Positions 1-11,111 of a DNA stretch of 64,000 nt are shown here, in pieces (position 1 is the stretch's first letter; each line of letters opens with the position of its first letter). A program made the translations under genes and the position numbers. The stretch lies in the NCBI RefSeq assembly GCF_900167125.1, contig NZ_FUYC01000003.1, positions 310,001-374,000 of the forward strand. The letters are read 5' to 3'. Source of the DNA: Paucidesulfovibrio gracilis DSM 16080 (GTDB lineage Bacteria; Desulfobacterota; Desulfovibrionia; Desulfovibrionales; Desulfovibrionaceae). The notes beneath the pieces are model-generated. The model ran no database searches. It saw only the letters and a program-made list of their open reading frames with translations, and was not told where the DNA came from.

Positions 1-548
1 GTGCAGGACGGAAACAAGCCTTGAAAAAGTTGGCCGAAGTACGCGAACGTGTTACCCCCGACGAACCCAAGAATGCGCCAGCTCAAACCGTACCCTTTGG
101 TTGGGATGATGTTCACGTTGATGGTCAAGTGCTTTATCTCCCGTGGGATAAGCGTGGCCGCGTCGTGGAAAAAGATGAAAAAAAACGACGTGTCAAGGTT
201 GATTTGGACGGGGTGGCCATGTGGGTCAACGGCTCCGATCTGGGACCAGCCTCCACCCGCGAGCAGAAAACACGTGTGGTGACGCCGAGCGCTCCCGCCG
301 CCGGTCCCACATTGACCCTTGATCTCCGGGGGATGCGTGCGGATGTAGCCATCAGTGAATTGGAGCGTTTTTTGGATGCAGCCTTGTTGCGCGGCGCCAC
401 AACGTTGGAAATCGTTCATGGACGCGGCACAGGCGCTTTACGTCGTGAGGTGCACCAGTTTTTGAAACAATTTCCTGCTGTTGAACAGTTCTCCCTGGCT
501 CCGGAGGATCGGGGCGGGGATGGTATGACCGAAGTGACCCTCAAATAG
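1..548 (+). CDS. mutS2: Endonuclease MutS2, C-terminal part (5' end outside window)
   Basis: The reading frame is open from the first bases of the window (frame starting at base 3), so this is the 3' end of a longer gene. What is visible is a charged helical stretch, a KOW-like beta segment (KRGRVV followed by VAMWV), and a complete C-terminal Smr domain with LDLRGM at bases 318-335 and HGRGTGAL at 417-440. In MutS2 the Smr domain is the nuclease that follows the MutS-type ATPase and coiled coil; MutS2 acts on branched DNA or, in some species, on collided ribosomes. The KOW-Smr order with this spacing is characteristic of MutS2. A stand-alone Smr protein is possible because the ATPase part is not in view. 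dnaG follows after 25 bases, so it is probably cotranscribed. Confidence 0.85.
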   Translation, partial: AGRKQALKKLAEVRERVTPDEPKNAPAQTVPFGWDDVHVDGQVLYLPWDKRGRVVEKDEKKRRVKVDLDGVAMWVNGSDLGPASTREQKTRVVTPSAPAAGPTLTLDLRGMRADVAISELERFLDAALLRGATTLEIVHGRGTGALRREVHQFLKQFPAVEQFSLAPEDRGGDGMTEVTLK

Positions 549-573
549 GGCAGACAGCCCGGAGGAGAGGGGA

Positions 574-2284
574 ATGCAGTCGGACGCCATACAACTTGTC
601 AAAAGTCGGCTGAACATCGCTGATGTGGTACGGCGCTATGTTGACCTGAAACCCGTTTCAGGTCGGTGGATGGGGGTATGTCCTTTCCACCAGGAAACCA
701 AGCCCTCCATGTCCGTCAATGAGCAGGAAGGTTTTTTCTATTGCTTTGGATGTCAGGCGTCCGGGGACGTTATTGATTTTTTTCAGCGCATCAATGGCTT
801 GGAATTTCGGGAGGCCTTGGAGCAACTGGCTGCCGAGGCCGGGGTTGATTTGCAGAATACCAAGCCGGATCCCCACGCGGATGAGCGCCGTAAAGCCAAG
901 CGTCTTTTTCTCGATATGCACACCTGGGCCGCAAAACATTACCAGGACAACCTTGGTCGGGCCGCCGGTCGCGTTGCGCGGGATTATTTGAAAAAGAGAG
1001 GCATGGTCGGAGCGGTGGCCCGGGATTTCGGCCTGGGATACAGCCTTGACGGTTGGCATGATCTTGATCAATTTTTGCAGTCCAAGGGGTTTACCCAACA
1101 ACAGGGGGTTGAATCCGGTCTCTTGTCAACCAATGCGAAAGGGTCTATATATGATCGTTTCCGCGGTCGTCTGATTTTTCCCATCCAAAATTTATCCGGT
1201 CAGGTTATTGCTTTTGGCGGAAGAATAATTACTGATGGAGAACCAAAGTACCTCAACAGCAGTGATTCGCCGATCTATAAGAAAGGGGAACATCTCTACG
1301 GGTTGTATCAGGCTCGCAGACATATGACCCGTTCCCGGCGGGCGTTGCTCACCGAAGGGTATGTGGACGTGCTTTCGCTGCAGCAGTTCGGTTACAAGGA
1401 CTCTTGCGGCGTGCTTGGAACCGCGCTCACTTCGGAGCAGGTTCGCCGATTGGCTGGATTTTGCAACAGGGTGGATTTGGTCTTTGACGGTGACGCCCCG
1501 GGGAGAAAAGCCGCGCTTCGCAGTGCGGAAATGATTTTGCTGCAGGGACTCAAGGTCAAGGTGGTGCTCCTTCCTGAGGGAGAGGATGTGGACAGTTTGT
1601 TGCAGCAACACGGCACCGATGGATTTGACGCTTGCCAGACAGATGCCCAGGACGGCCTCGGGTTTGCCATGCACACACTGCGTACCGAACATTCGCCCAA
1701 GGAAATTATGACCTGGGCACAGGATTTTTTACAAAAGCTCCAGGACGCCTCGCTCAAGGCCTACTACCTCCCGCGCATAGCGCAGGGGTTGGGACTTGCC
1801 GAGGCTGAATTGCGTTCCAGCGCCGGATTTTCTCCGCGTCGCGGACGTACACCAAGACCCCGGGCCACGACGAGCATGGGCCGGGAGGACAAGGACGATC
1901 GGTATTTTCTGAGTTTTCCCATTCAATATCCGGACTACGTGCCAAACCTAACGCAAAAGGGTTTTGGAACCATCCTTAAGACCTCCTGGGGCCAAGGGCT
2001 CTGGGCGAAGTTGGTGCAGCACCATGGGCAGGATGTCCTCCCCCACCTGGACGACCAGGAAAAACGGTTTTGGGCCGAGTGCCGGTTGAAGCTGGAACAG
2101 TCCTGCGCCCTATCGGGTGAGGAACTGGCCGGGGAGTGGAAACATATTTGTGGGCGCATTGAAACCGTGCGCGACAAGTGTCAGCGGCGGGAATTGATCC
2201 AAGCCCTTAAGCTGGCGCAAGAACAGGGCGATGAGCAGGCGGTGGCCGAATGCACCAAGGCTCTGAACGCATCCCTGGGGAGGA

Positions 2285-2295
<11 letters not shown>
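574..2295 (+). CDS. dnaG: DNA primase
   Basis: 573 residues, the usual size for DnaG, which makes RNA primers for the replisome. The N-terminal CHC2 zinc finger is intact (Cys36, His39, Cys57, Cys60, with CPFHxE and FYCFGC). The central RNA polymerase core contains the TOPRIM motifs EGYVD (261-265) and DGD (305-307), which hold the catalytic metals. The C-terminal third is the less conserved helicase-binding region. The ATG at 574 follows a GGAGGAGAGGG ribosome binding site, and initiator motifs start within 20 residues. The stop codon lies inside the start of rpoD (11-base overlap), so the two are translationally coupled, as in the classical macromolecular synthesis operon, but without rpsU in front. 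Confidence 0.97.
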
Positions 2296-4045
<1,750 letters not shown>

Positions 4046-4068
4046 TCGGTTCCCAATAGAAGACTCTA

Positions 4069-4104
4069 CGGGGAGAAGGGCGGCCCGCCTTTCTCCCCGT
4101 TTTC
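4069..4104 (+). terminator. Rho-independent terminator after rpoD
   Basis: A GC-rich inverted repeat (CGGGGAGAAGGGCGG against CCGCCTTTCTCCCCG, one G-T pair) is followed directly by TTTTC. It closes the mutS2-dnaG-rpoD transcript and leaves only about 35 bases before cbiB. Confidence 0.85.
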
Positions 4105-4140
4105 ATTTCCTTTGGGGTAACAACGACGCAGGAAGAACGC

Positions 4141-5076
4141 ATGGAATTATATGATTGGCTGCCGCTAACGGCCGTTGTGCTGGATATATTGTTGGGCGAT
4201 CCACCAGATTGGCCGCATCCGGTGCGTTGGATTGGATGGGGGGCGGAACGCCTGGAAGCCCTTGGTCGGCTGTTGTGCGCCGGAAATCCCGGACGCCGGT
4301 TCGGCACCGGGGCAGCCATTGCCTTGTTGCTATTGGTCTCCGCCGGTTACGGTGTTGTTGCCCTGTTGCCGGTTTTGGGGACTCTCGCAGCGGTCTATCT
4401 GGCCTATGCCGGATTAGCTTTAGGGTGCCTGCTTAACGAAACCAAGCGGGTTGCCGGTCTGCTTGATCGGGGCGATCTTACCACGGCCCGTTCGGCTCTT
4501 GCCATGTTGGTCAGCAGGGACACTACGGACATGAGCGAACAGGGATGCCGTCGTACTTTGGCAGAAACCCTGAGTGAAAACTTTAATGATGGATTTGTGG
4601 CTCCTTTCTTTTGGCTTTGCATTTTTGGCCCTGCCGGGCTTTGGCTATACAAAACGATCAGTACCTTGGACTCCATGTGGGGCTACCGGACGCCGCGATA
4701 TGAGAAATTGGGATGGTTCGCGGCTAAAGCCGATGATGTCTTGGCCTGGGTACCCGCTCGGGTGTCCGCCGGAGCCATGTTGGTATGTGGGACGGTGCTT
4801 GGTCTGAACTGGCGGGAGGCGTGGAAGAATGCGCCCGTGGAAGCCCTTCGCATGGAAAGTCCGAATGCGGGGTGGCCCATGGCGGCAGCCGCCTGGTTAT
4901 GCGCAGGGAGTATGGGAGGGGCGACACAGTATTTTGGAGTGATGAAGCAAAAACCATTGCTTGGCCCACCGGACCGTGCCTGGACTGCTCCGGCTTTGGC
5001 TTCGCTGCATCGGCTCGTCATGGGTGCCGCCCTGCTGGTAACGGTTTTGGGCCAATCCCTATGTCTGATGTTGTAA
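4141..5076 (+). CDS. cbiB: Adenosylcobinamide-phosphate synthase CbiB/CobD
   Basis: 311 residues, an integral membrane protein with several hydrophobic spans (for example near residues 58-100). The N-terminus carries the family signature LLGDPP...PHPVRWIG, and the central part has the conserved TLAETLSENFNDGFVAP and WGYRTPRYEKLG segments. CbiB attaches the aminopropanol arm to adenosylcobyric acid in cobalamin synthesis. The start ATG at 4141 follows GGAAGAACGC. There is no room for a B12 riboswitch between the rpoD terminator and this start. The downstream neighbours are on the opposite strand, so it appears to be monocistronic, away from other cobalamin genes in this window. Confidence 0.95.
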   Translation: MELYDWLPLTAVVLDILLGDPPDWPHPVRWIGWGAERLEALGRLLCAGNPGRRFGTGAAIALLLLVSAGYGVVALLPVLGTLAAVYLAYAGLALGCLLNETKRVAGLLDRGDLTTARSALAMLVSRDTTDMSEQGCRRTLAETLSENFNDGFVAPFFWLCIFGPAGLWLYKTISTLDSMWGYRTPRYEKLGWFAAKADDVLAWVPARVSAGAMLVCGTVLGLNWREAWKNAPVEALRMESPNAGWPMAAAAWLCAGSMGGATQYFGVMKQKPLLGPPDRAWTAPALASLHRLVMGAALLVTVLGQSLCLML

Positions 5077-5093
5077 CAGTCGGGAGGTGCGCA

Positions 5094-5555
5094 TCAGGCT
5101 TTGACGGCCTGAAGAATGCGTTCCGCCATAAATGCACCGGCGATTCGTTGCTTCGCCACCGTTGTGGTTTCCAGCACTTTTTTTTCATCCATGGGCGCAC
5201 TATCTGAGGATTGTCGGAGCATTTCTTCAAAAGCCTGTCGTAGCAGGCGGAATCCGGCATCAACTTCAGGATAGGCATTGTCCCGGCGCCAGGGGAGCAC
5301 CAAGCGTTCATTGAGAAAACCTGTCTTATGGGATGGTGTCTGCAAAAGATAAAATGATTTCGGAACCCAATCGTTTCGTTCGTTTGCTTCAGGCCAGCAA
5401 TGGGACATAAAGGATTCCGGCGGAACCGGAATTCTTGATTCCACCCGAACCATGGGCAGGCACAGGTCAATTTCATAGTTGTCCAACGTGATGGAATACG
5501 TAAGGACAGGACGTACATTGCCTCGTTTTTTTTGAATGTTCCATTCAATCCGCAT
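5094..5555 (-). CDS. Hypothetical protein coupled to the vWA/MoxR module
   Basis: 153 residues, no family recognised. I chose the ATG at 5555 because it sits in a TAATG overlap with the stop of the upstream vWA gene; a longer frame (from 5624) exists but would overlap that gene by 70 bases. The protein starts MRIEWNIQKKRG and is predicted soluble, with beta-rich N-terminal segments (YSITLDNYEIDLCLP) and a helical C-terminus. No signal peptide, metal motif or nucleotide-binding motif is visible. Tight coupling to the vWA and MoxR genes implies a shared function, possibly a substrate or regulatory partner. Confidence 0.75.
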   Translation of the reverse strand: MRIEWNIQKKRGNVRPVLTYSITLDNYEIDLCLPMVRVESRIPVPPESFMSHCWPEANERNDWVPKSFYLLQTPSHKTGFLNERLVLPWRRDNAYPEVDAGFRLLRQAFEEMLRQSSDSAPMDEKKVLETTTVAKQRIAGAFMAERILQAVKA

Positions 5556-6895
5556 TACCGGCTCTCCATGGGGATCAACTCGCCGAAAGGCGGCTGGTCT
5601 GTAGTCAGGTTCGGGGTTACCCAAAGAACCGGATATTCAGGTTCCACGGGAAATCTGTTGCAGTTGAGATCCGTAAGATAGATTAAGCAGGTCGGGAGCT
5701 GTCCGCGTTCCTCCACGTGGTTGAAGGCAGGACGATAATCCGTGCCGCCACCTCCTGCGGAGGCGATCTGCAAGGGCAGATCTTCCCGTTTCACTTCGAG
5801 TACTTGGTGTACTGCGGCATCAGACGTCAGCAGGGTTACGGACATATCGTAATCATCCAGCAGAGTCGTAATTTCGGCCCAAAAGCGTTGCAACGATTCT
5901 TCGTCCACACTTCCAGAGACATCCAGCACCACAACCACTTCGTCCAGTTCCTCACTTTGAAGGCCCGGGAGAATCAAACCGGTATGCAGGTAGCGTCGAT
6001 TGGGGCGCATCCAGGAAAAATCATTGCGTGCAGCCCGCGACAGGAAGCGTTGCAGTATTTCTCTCCAGGACAATGTCGGCACGAACCGGTCCTGAAGCAA
6101 TCGTTCCAGGCTGCCGGGTAATTCTCCGGCCTCGCGTTGCTTTCGAACTGCTTGACTGAGGGCTTCCGCCCACTGTTCCTCCTGCTCCGAATACAGAGCT
6201 TCCGGGTCCGCCAGGGATCCTTCAGGATTTTGTTCAGCGTCCCGTACCTCACCGGTCATACCGGGGTCGGAATTCCCTGACACATCGCTCGGCTCTTGTT
6301 GCCCCTCGCCTTCATTTCCTGGGCTGTTTCCCTGTCGATCTGGAGATTCCGAGGCTATTTCGTTGGAGGAGGTCTGCGCATCGTCCTCACCTTGTTCGGA
6401 GAGCGTGGAGGAACCGTTGTCTTCGCTCTCTTCCTCCCCATGGCCTGTTGCCGGATTGGCGCTTTGATAGTCGTTGCGCTCCCGGTCGATCTCACGGATG
6501 GCCGAATATATTTCCTCCGCGCTTTTGCCGTAATGCAATGGATCATCAAGAAAGCCCGTTGGCAGTTCTACCCCGGATTCCAATAGGATTGGATTGATCG
6601 CATAATCACAAGCCCGATTCCACGTCGCCTTGTCGCGTTTGTCCCGCCGCAGATGGTGGAGACAGGCCAGATGCAGTACTTCGTGGCAAAGCAAGCCCTT
6701 GAGTTTTTCCAGGGGCATGGCCTCGACGTAGCTGGGATTAAAAGCCAAAACGGAGCCGTTGGTCCAGGCCGAGGCGCACGATGCGTCTGGATAAAGCTCC
6801 AGTCGCATGGCTAAATGCGCGAAAAAGGGCATTTCCAGAACAAGTCCGCTTCTTGCTCGGACCATTTTTTCCCGGGCAACGTTGTCCCGAGTCAC
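5555..6895 (-). CDS. vWA domain metallopeptidase-like protein (DUF2201 type)
   Basis: 446 residues from a GTG at 6895 that overlaps the MoxR stop (GTGA); a start 30 bases further upstream is also open. The N-terminal third resembles putative metallopeptidases and contains HEVLH (about residues 71-75) in GLLCHEVLHLACLHH. A low-complexity acidic linker rich in Glu, Ser and Gly follows (about 145-240). The C-terminal domain is von Willebrand factor A-like with the MIDAS motif DVSGS (325-329) and a later TDLN. MoxR ATPases paired with vWA proteins act as metal-insertion or protein-remodelling chaperones in other systems; the target here is unknown. It is sandwiched by overlapping neighbours, so it is part of one operon. 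Confidence 0.85.
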   Translation of the reverse strand: MTRDNVAREKMVRARSGLVLEMPFFAHLAMRLELYPDASCASAWTNGSVLAFNPSYVEAMPLEKLKGLLCHEVLHLACLHHLRRDKRDKATWNRACDYAINPILLESGVELPTGFLDDPLHYGKSAEEIYSAIREIDRERNDYQSANPATGHGEEESEDNGSSTLSEQGEDDAQTSSNEIASESPDRQGNSPGNEGEGQQEPSDVSGNSDPGMTGEVRDAEQNPEGSLADPEALYSEQEEQWAEALSQAVRKQREAGELPGSLERLLQDRFVPTLSWREILQRFLSRAARNDFSWMRPNRRYLHTGLILPGLQSEELDEVVVVLDVSGSVDEESLQRFWAEITTLLDDYDMSVTLLTSDAAVHQVLEVKREDLPLQIASAGGGGTDYRPAFNHVEERGQLPTCLIYLTDLNCNRFPVEPEYPVLWVTPNLTTDQPPFGELIPMESR

Positions 6896-7875
6896 ATGAG
6901 CACCTGGTGGTTGGAAACAGCCCACCCTTCAAACGCTTCGGTCTGAACAATGGAAGGATCGGTGAATGCGGCGTCACGCATAAGCAGTACACCGAATTCC
7001 GTGGGCATGCGTTTGGCCAATGTTGCCAATTCCGGCATGGTTTCGCGAGAAGCCCTGCGTGCCAGTGACTCGCACAACGCGCAAACAACGGCAGGATCCG
7101 TCGGAATCGATGCCTGCTCTGGATTGGCCAGCATCTCATCAACGTTCGGAAGCTCTTCCCAAATCCGCAAATACCCGGAAAGTTCTGTTGCTGCGCCTTT
7201 CCCTACGGTCCCGGCAATGATCTGCACGGCTTCAGAGCGGTCGGGCGTTGCAGATAAGATGCGAGCGGAAAATTCCCAGGATCGGGGGGAAGGAAAGGCC
7301 CGTTCTTTCTTTTGCGGGTCGAAATCGTGGAGCAGCTTTGGCCGGAGCTGCAAAAAAGAGATGATTCTGGAGTCCAGCCCGTTGGATCTGGCCCAGGTTG
7401 TCCAATCTTCAAGATTTGGCTCAAAATCAAGATGAACCAATCTGTTGGCCAGAGCTGAGGGCATTCTGTGCGTTGAAGAGCGGTCAGAGTCGCGATTGCC
7501 GGCGGCAACAATGGTCCAGCCGTCAGGCAAGGCGTACTCTCCGAGTTTTCGATCCAGAATGAGTTGATAGCAGGCCGCTTGAACAAGTGGTGGCGCTGCG
7601 TTCAACTCATCAAGAAAAAGAATTCCTTTGCCGGAACGGGGGAGGAAGGAAGGGGGGCACCAAACCGTATCCCCGTCTTGCCCAATATGCGGCAGTCCCC
7701 GTAGGTCCACAGGATCGAGTAAAACAGCGCGTACGTCGATCAATTCCAGGTGCAGTTTTTGGGCGACTTGCTGGACGATCTGGCTTTTCCCGACACCTGG
7801 AGCACCCCACAGAAAGGTAGGTTGGCTGATGGAGATAAGCTTTTGAAGTGCCGACACGATATGGCTTGGGGTCAT
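6892..7875 (-). CDS. MoxR-family AAA+ ATPase
   Basis: 327 residues. It has Walker A GAPGVGKS (24-31), Walker B ILFLDELN (about 85-92), sensor 1 in IVAAGNRDSD and an arginine-containing segment after SALANRLVHLDF. This is the MoxR branch, whose members are typically encoded beside vWA proteins, as here. It probably hydrolyses ATP to drive remodelling of a client together with the downstream vWA protein. First gene of the three-gene module; start at ATG 7875 with GGAG eight bases upstream. The client is not indicated by the sequence. Confidence 0.9.
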   Translation of the reverse strand: MTPSHIVSALQKLISISQPTFLWGAPGVGKSQIVQQVAQKLHLELIDVRAVLLDPVDLRGLPHIGQDGDTVWCPPSFLPRSGKGILFLDELNAAPPLVQAACYQLILDRKLGEYALPDGWTIVAAGNRDSDRSSTHRMPSALANRLVHLDFEPNLEDWTTWARSNGLDSRIISFLQLRPKLLHDFDPQKKERAFPSPRSWEFSARILSATPDRSEAVQIIAGTVGKGAATELSGYLRIWEELPNVDEMLANPEQASIPTDPAVVCALCESLARRASRETMPELATLAKRMPTEFGVLLMRDAAFTDPSIVQTEAFEGWAVSNHQVLM

Positions 7876-7878
7876 GAA

Positions 7879-7898
7879 GTCTCCTTGTTTTTGGAGAC
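7879..7898 (-). promoter_or_regulatory. Stem-loop covering the ribosome binding site of the MoxR gene
   Basis: The perfect inverted repeat GTCTCC / GGAGAC (8-base loop) ends three bases before the MoxR ATG. The GGAG Shine-Dalgarno lies in the 3' arm, so the hairpin could hide it. If the nearby promoter call is right, transcription would start near or within the 5' arm, which would prevent the full hairpin; the two readings compete. Confidence 0.4.
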
Positions 7899-7927
7899 TG
7901 TTTATTGAAAATGAAAATCAAAGTCAA
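7899..7927 (-). promoter_or_regulatory. Candidate sigma-70 promoter of the MoxR-vWA operon
   Basis: On the minus strand TTGACT (7927-7922) and TAAACA (7904-7899) are separated by 17 bases in an AT-rich stretch just upstream of the first gene. The -35 box is good and the -10 box is moderate. Confidence 0.45.
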
Positions 7928-8057
7928 GTGGCGGGTGTGGTCGAATACGGGGGGGAATTATGCATCGTATTATTCAAAAAAAGTAGATGATAATGAACGG
8001 GAAAAGGATGATCTCAATGAGAAATATGGCACGAAAGGGCGCTCACAAGCGATGCAA

Positions 8058-8090
8058 AACGCCCCGCGACCAAAAAAGTCACGGGGCGTT
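8058..8090 (-). terminator. Terminator after proC
   Basis: Inverted repeat AACGCCCCGCGAC / GTCACGGGGCGTT with a CAAAAAA loop on the plus strand. Read on the minus strand it is followed by TTTTGC and lies 25 bases past the proC stop. Confidence 0.75.
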
Positions 8091-8115
8091 GAATGACATG
8101 GAGCATTGTAACTGG

Positions 8116-8907
8116 TTATTGCCCCAGTTCGATGCTTCGTTCGTAGCAGGCGCGTATTGCGTCGATCATGTTGGCCCGCATTGCAGTGCGATCCATGTGA
8201 ATAAGAGCTTCCACCGTCGTTCCAGCAGGTGAGGTCACCATTTCACGCAATACGGAAACGTGCTGGTCAGAGGTGGCCGCCAGTTGCGCCGATCCAGTGA
8301 ACAGCCCCTCAACCATTTGTGTGGCCATGGGGCGAGCTAATCCAAGTTCCACGGCCGCTTCAATACAAGCTTCCATCAGGTAGAAGACATAGGCTGGGCC
8401 GGAACCGATAACAGCGGTGAATGCATCGAAGTTCTGTTCCGGCAGAATGTGCACCTGACCCAGACTGTCGAAGAGGGAGCGGACGACATCCTTTTGCGAT
8501 GTTTTGAGTTTGTCATCCTCAAGGCAAACCGCAAAAACACCGTCACCCACCAGGGCGGGAGTATTGGGCATGACGCGAACCACAGGGCAGGCGTGGCCGG
8601 TCCACTCCGCCAATTTGTGCATGGGCAATCCGGCACAGATGGAAACCAGGCATTGCTCCTTGCGCAACAGCGGGGCAAGAGCCGTACAAACGGATTGAGC
8701 ATGCTGCGGCTTCACGGCGAGAACGAGGAAGTCGCAGCGGGAGGCCAGCTCCTCGGCGTTTTCCGCTGGAATCAGGCCGCACTCATTGGCCAAATTTTCC
8801 ACATGGGCGGCATTGAGATCCGTGCCATGGATTTCCACATTTTGTAGTCCACGCGCAATGGCGGCCCCCATGTTTCCCAGTCCGATGAAACCGATGCTCG
8901 TGGTCAT
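8116..8907 (-). CDS. proC: Pyrroline-5-carboxylate reductase
   Basis: 263 residues, the normal length. The N-terminal Rossmann motif GLGNMG (9-14) binds NAD(P)H. The C-terminal dimerisation domain has the family signature around SPAGTTVEALIHMD. It catalyses the last step of proline synthesis in the cytoplasm. Its ATG at 8907 immediately follows the ndk stop (8908-8910), so the two are cotranscribed, ending at the terminator at 8058-8090. Confidence 0.96.
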   Translation of the reverse strand: MTTSIGFIGLGNMGAAIARGLQNVEIHGTDLNAAHVENLANECGLIPAENAEELASRCDFLVLAVKPQHAQSVCTALAPLLRKEQCLVSICAGLPMHKLAEWTGHACPVVRVMPNTPALVGDGVFAVCLEDDKLKTSQKDVVRSLFDSLGQVHILPEQNFDAFTAVIGSGPAYVFYLMEACIEAAVELGLARPMATQMVEGLFTGSAQLAATSDQHVSVLREMVTSPAGTTVEALIHMDRTAMRANMIDAIRACYERSIELGQ

Positions 8908-9327
8908 TTATCCCACCATTTCCAAACGGTTGAAGAAGTAGGCCACCTCGGTTTTCGCTGTATCCGGTCCGTCGGAACCGTGGCAGGCATTGTTTTGGAT
9001 ATCCGTGCCGTATTCGCCGCGAATGGTTCCCTTGGGGGCTTCGGACGAATTGGTCGGTCCCATGAGATCACGATACTGCCTGATGGCGTCGTCACCCTCC
9101 AGTACGCTGACCACGCAGGGACCAGAGGTCATGAACTCAACCAACTCACCAAAGAACGGACGTTCCTTGTGGACGGCATAAAAGCCTTCAGCCTGCTTCT
9201 TGGTCATGTGAATCATCTTCATGGCCTTGATCTTCAGCCCGGCATCCAGGATCATCTGCAAAATGTTGCCGGTGTTCCCGGCAGCAACGGCGTCAGGTTT
9301 GACGATGGAAAAGGTCAGTTCCTTCAT
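8908..9327 (-). CDS. ndk: Nucleoside diphosphate kinase
   Basis: 139 residues, full length. The active-site histidine is His116 in NACHGSD, and the N-terminus has the typical FSIVKPDAV. It transfers phosphate from ATP to other NDPs and dNDPs. The start ATG has GAGGAGG about six bases upstream. It is followed directly by proC. Confidence 0.97.
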   Translation of the reverse strand: MKELTFSIVKPDAVAAGNTGNILQMILDAGLKIKAMKMIHMTKKQAEGFYAVHKERPFFGELVEFMTSGPCVVSVLEGDDAIRQYRDLMGPTNSSEAPKGTIRGEYGTDIQNNACHGSDGPDTAKTEVAYFFNRLEMVG

Positions 9328-9376
9328 AAGTTCCTCCTCAATGTGTAGTTGACGTATCCCCTCAAAAGCAACCGGG

Positions 9377-10171
9377 TCAGCCGAGCAGTGCGCGATCCGT
9401 CACGCAGCCCTCAGCGCCCAGTTCATGAAATCGTTCCAAAAGGTCAGGTACGCGCAGCGCAGCCTTTTCTTCCCCTTCAATGTCCAGGATGATGCGGCCT
9501 TGATGAAACATGACCAGCCGGTTGCCGTAGGCGATGGCTTGGGCCATGTTGTGAGTGACCATCAGGGTCGTGAGGCGCTCGGAGCGAATCAGTTCATCGG
9601 TCAATTCCATAATCTGTACAGCGGTTTTGGGATCAAGCGCTGCGGTATGCTCATCCAGAAGCAGTACTTTGGGGCGTACCAGAGTGGCCATGAGCATGGT
9701 CAGTGCTTGCCGTTGTCCACCAGAGAGAAGACCAGTGGCATCCGTAAGCCGATCTTCCAACCCTAATCCGAGCATGGCCAGTTTTTCACGGAACAAAGCG
9801 CGGTCCGCACGACGGACGCCTTTGCGAAGGCCTCTGGACTTGCCGCGTTTGGCAGCAAGGGCCAGATTTTGTTCAATCGTGGCATGTGGGCAGGTGCCGA
9901 GCAGAGGATCCTGAAAAACCCTGCCCAAAAAAGCGGCCCGTCGGTGTTCCGGCCAGTTCGTCACATTCTGATCGGCTACGGCGATGTTGCCTTCTTCCAC
10001 AGGAAAAACACCGGCCAATGCGTTGAGAAAAGTGGACTTGCCCGCACCGTTGGAGCCGATTACCGTGATGAAATCTCCTTCCCGCACGTCCAGACTGACT
10101 TCTCGCAATGCAAGAACTTCGTTTATTTCTCCACGGTTGAAGAATTTACTCAGGCCTTTGACGTGAATCAT
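9377..10171 (-). CDS. ABC transporter ATP-binding protein (amino-acid/TrpXYZ-like importer)
   Basis: 264 residues with Walker A GSNGAGKS (39-46), signature [10 protein letters not shown], Walker [13 protein letters not shown] and the switch histidine in VTHNMAQA. The EHTAALDP variant is typical of the ATPase subunits that go with the DUF534-type binding protein upstream. It powers import across the inner membrane with the adjacent permease; its start overlaps the permease stop by 4 bases (ATGA). The substrate is not certain; related systems have been linked to aromatic amino acids. Confidence 0.9.
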   Translation of the reverse strand: MIHVKGLSKFFNRGEINEVLALREVSLDVREGDFITVIGSNGAGKSTFLNALAGVFPVEEGNIAVADQNVTNWPEHRRAAFLGRVFQDPLLGTCPHATIEQNLALAAKRGKSRGLRKGVRRADRALFREKLAMLGLGLEDRLTDATGLLSGGQRQALTMLMATLVRPKVLLLDEHTAALDPKTAVQIMELTDELIRSERLTTLMVTHNMAQAIAYGNRLVMFHQGRIILDIEGEEKAALRVPDLLERFHELGAEGCVTDRALLG

Positions 10172-11070
10172 GAGCGTGCCCCCTTCAGCAGGAGACGGCG
10201 TTTTATGCGGGGAGCCGTCAGCGCCAGGACAACAAGCAGAGCGGTGATGAGTTTTAGGTCGCTTGGGGTGACGGAAAAGATGCCCAGATCCATGGATAAG
10301 GCCAGGGCAATGGCAACCCGATACAGTACCGAGCCGAGCAATGCCGCGAACAGCGCTCGGCCAATCGTGCGGTCACCAAACACGGTTTCCCCGATGATGA
10401 CCGAGGCAAGTCCCGCCACGATGGTGCCTACGCCCATGTTGACGTCTGCCGCTCCCTGGCTTTGCGCTACAAGGGCACCGGAAAAGGCTACCAGGGCGTT
10501 GGATAGACCTACGCCGAAAATGATCACGTTGTGCGTATTCACACCTTGCGCCGTGATCATACGGGGGTTGTCGCCCGTGGCAAGGACGGCCATGCCGATT
10601 TCCGTCCGAAGAAACCAGATCAGAAGCAGCACCATAATGCAGCCGATCAGACCGAACAGCAACGGGGAGGACAGGTTGGATGCCATGCCGGTCCACCGGG
10701 CGAACTGATCAACTGCGGTCTCCTGGCCGAGCAATGCCGTGTTTGGGCGTCCCATGATGCGGATATTGATGGAGTAGAGCGCTATCATGGTAAGAATGGA
10801 GGCAAGCAGGTGAAGGATTTTGAGCTTCGTGTTCAAAATTCCAGTGACCATTCCGGCCAGAAATCCGGCTCCTGCGGCCAGGACACAGGCAAGCCAAGGA
10901 GAATGTCCGGAAGAAATCACCACTGCGGAAATAGAAGCGCCCAACGGCAGACTGCCGTCTACGGTCAAGTCCGGAAAATCCAGCACCCGGAAGGTCAGAT
11001 AGACTCCAAGCACCATGATCCCGTAGACAAAGCCCTGTTCCACGGCTCCGGTAAAAGCATATAATGTCAT
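10168..11070 (-). CDS. ABC transporter permease (branched-chain/TrpY-like)
   Basis: 300 residues from the ATG at 11070 (MTLYAFTGAV). The open frame extends 28 codons upstream, but that stretch runs through a hairpin and lacks membrane-protein character. There are about eight or nine hydrophobic spans, in the layout of the LivH-like permease family. A conserved FRVLDFPDLTVDGSLPLGA segment lies near the N-terminus. It forms the channel of the importer encoded with the flanking ATPase and lipoprotein genes. Confidence 0.9.
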   Translation of the reverse strand: MTLYAFTGAVEQGFVYGIMVLGVYLTFRVLDFPDLTVDGSLPLGASISAVVISSGHSPWLACVLAAGAGFLAGMVTGILNTKLKILHLLASILTMIALYSINIRIMGRPNTALLGQETAVDQFARWTGMASNLSSPLLFGLIGCIMVLLLIWFLRTEIGMAVLATGDNPRMITAQGVNTHNVIIFGVGLSNALVAFSGALVAQSQGAADVNMGVGTIVAGLASVIIGETVFGDRTIGRALFAALLGSVLYRVAIALALSMDLGIFSVTPSDLKLITALLVVLALTAPRIKRRLLLKGARS

Positions 11071-11111
11071 GTGAGTTTTCCCGTTTGTTTGGGGGCGATG
11101 CCGCGACGAAC

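Noticed and set aside
4105-4140. Cobalamin riboswitch before cbiB
   Set aside because: Only about 36 bases separate the rpoD terminator from the cbiB start, far too few for a riboswitch, and no B12-box sequence is present.
7905-8096. Short plus-strand ORF of about 63 codons between the MoxR gene and proC
   Set aside because: It runs through the proC terminator and the MoxR promoter region and is highly charged and low in complexity.
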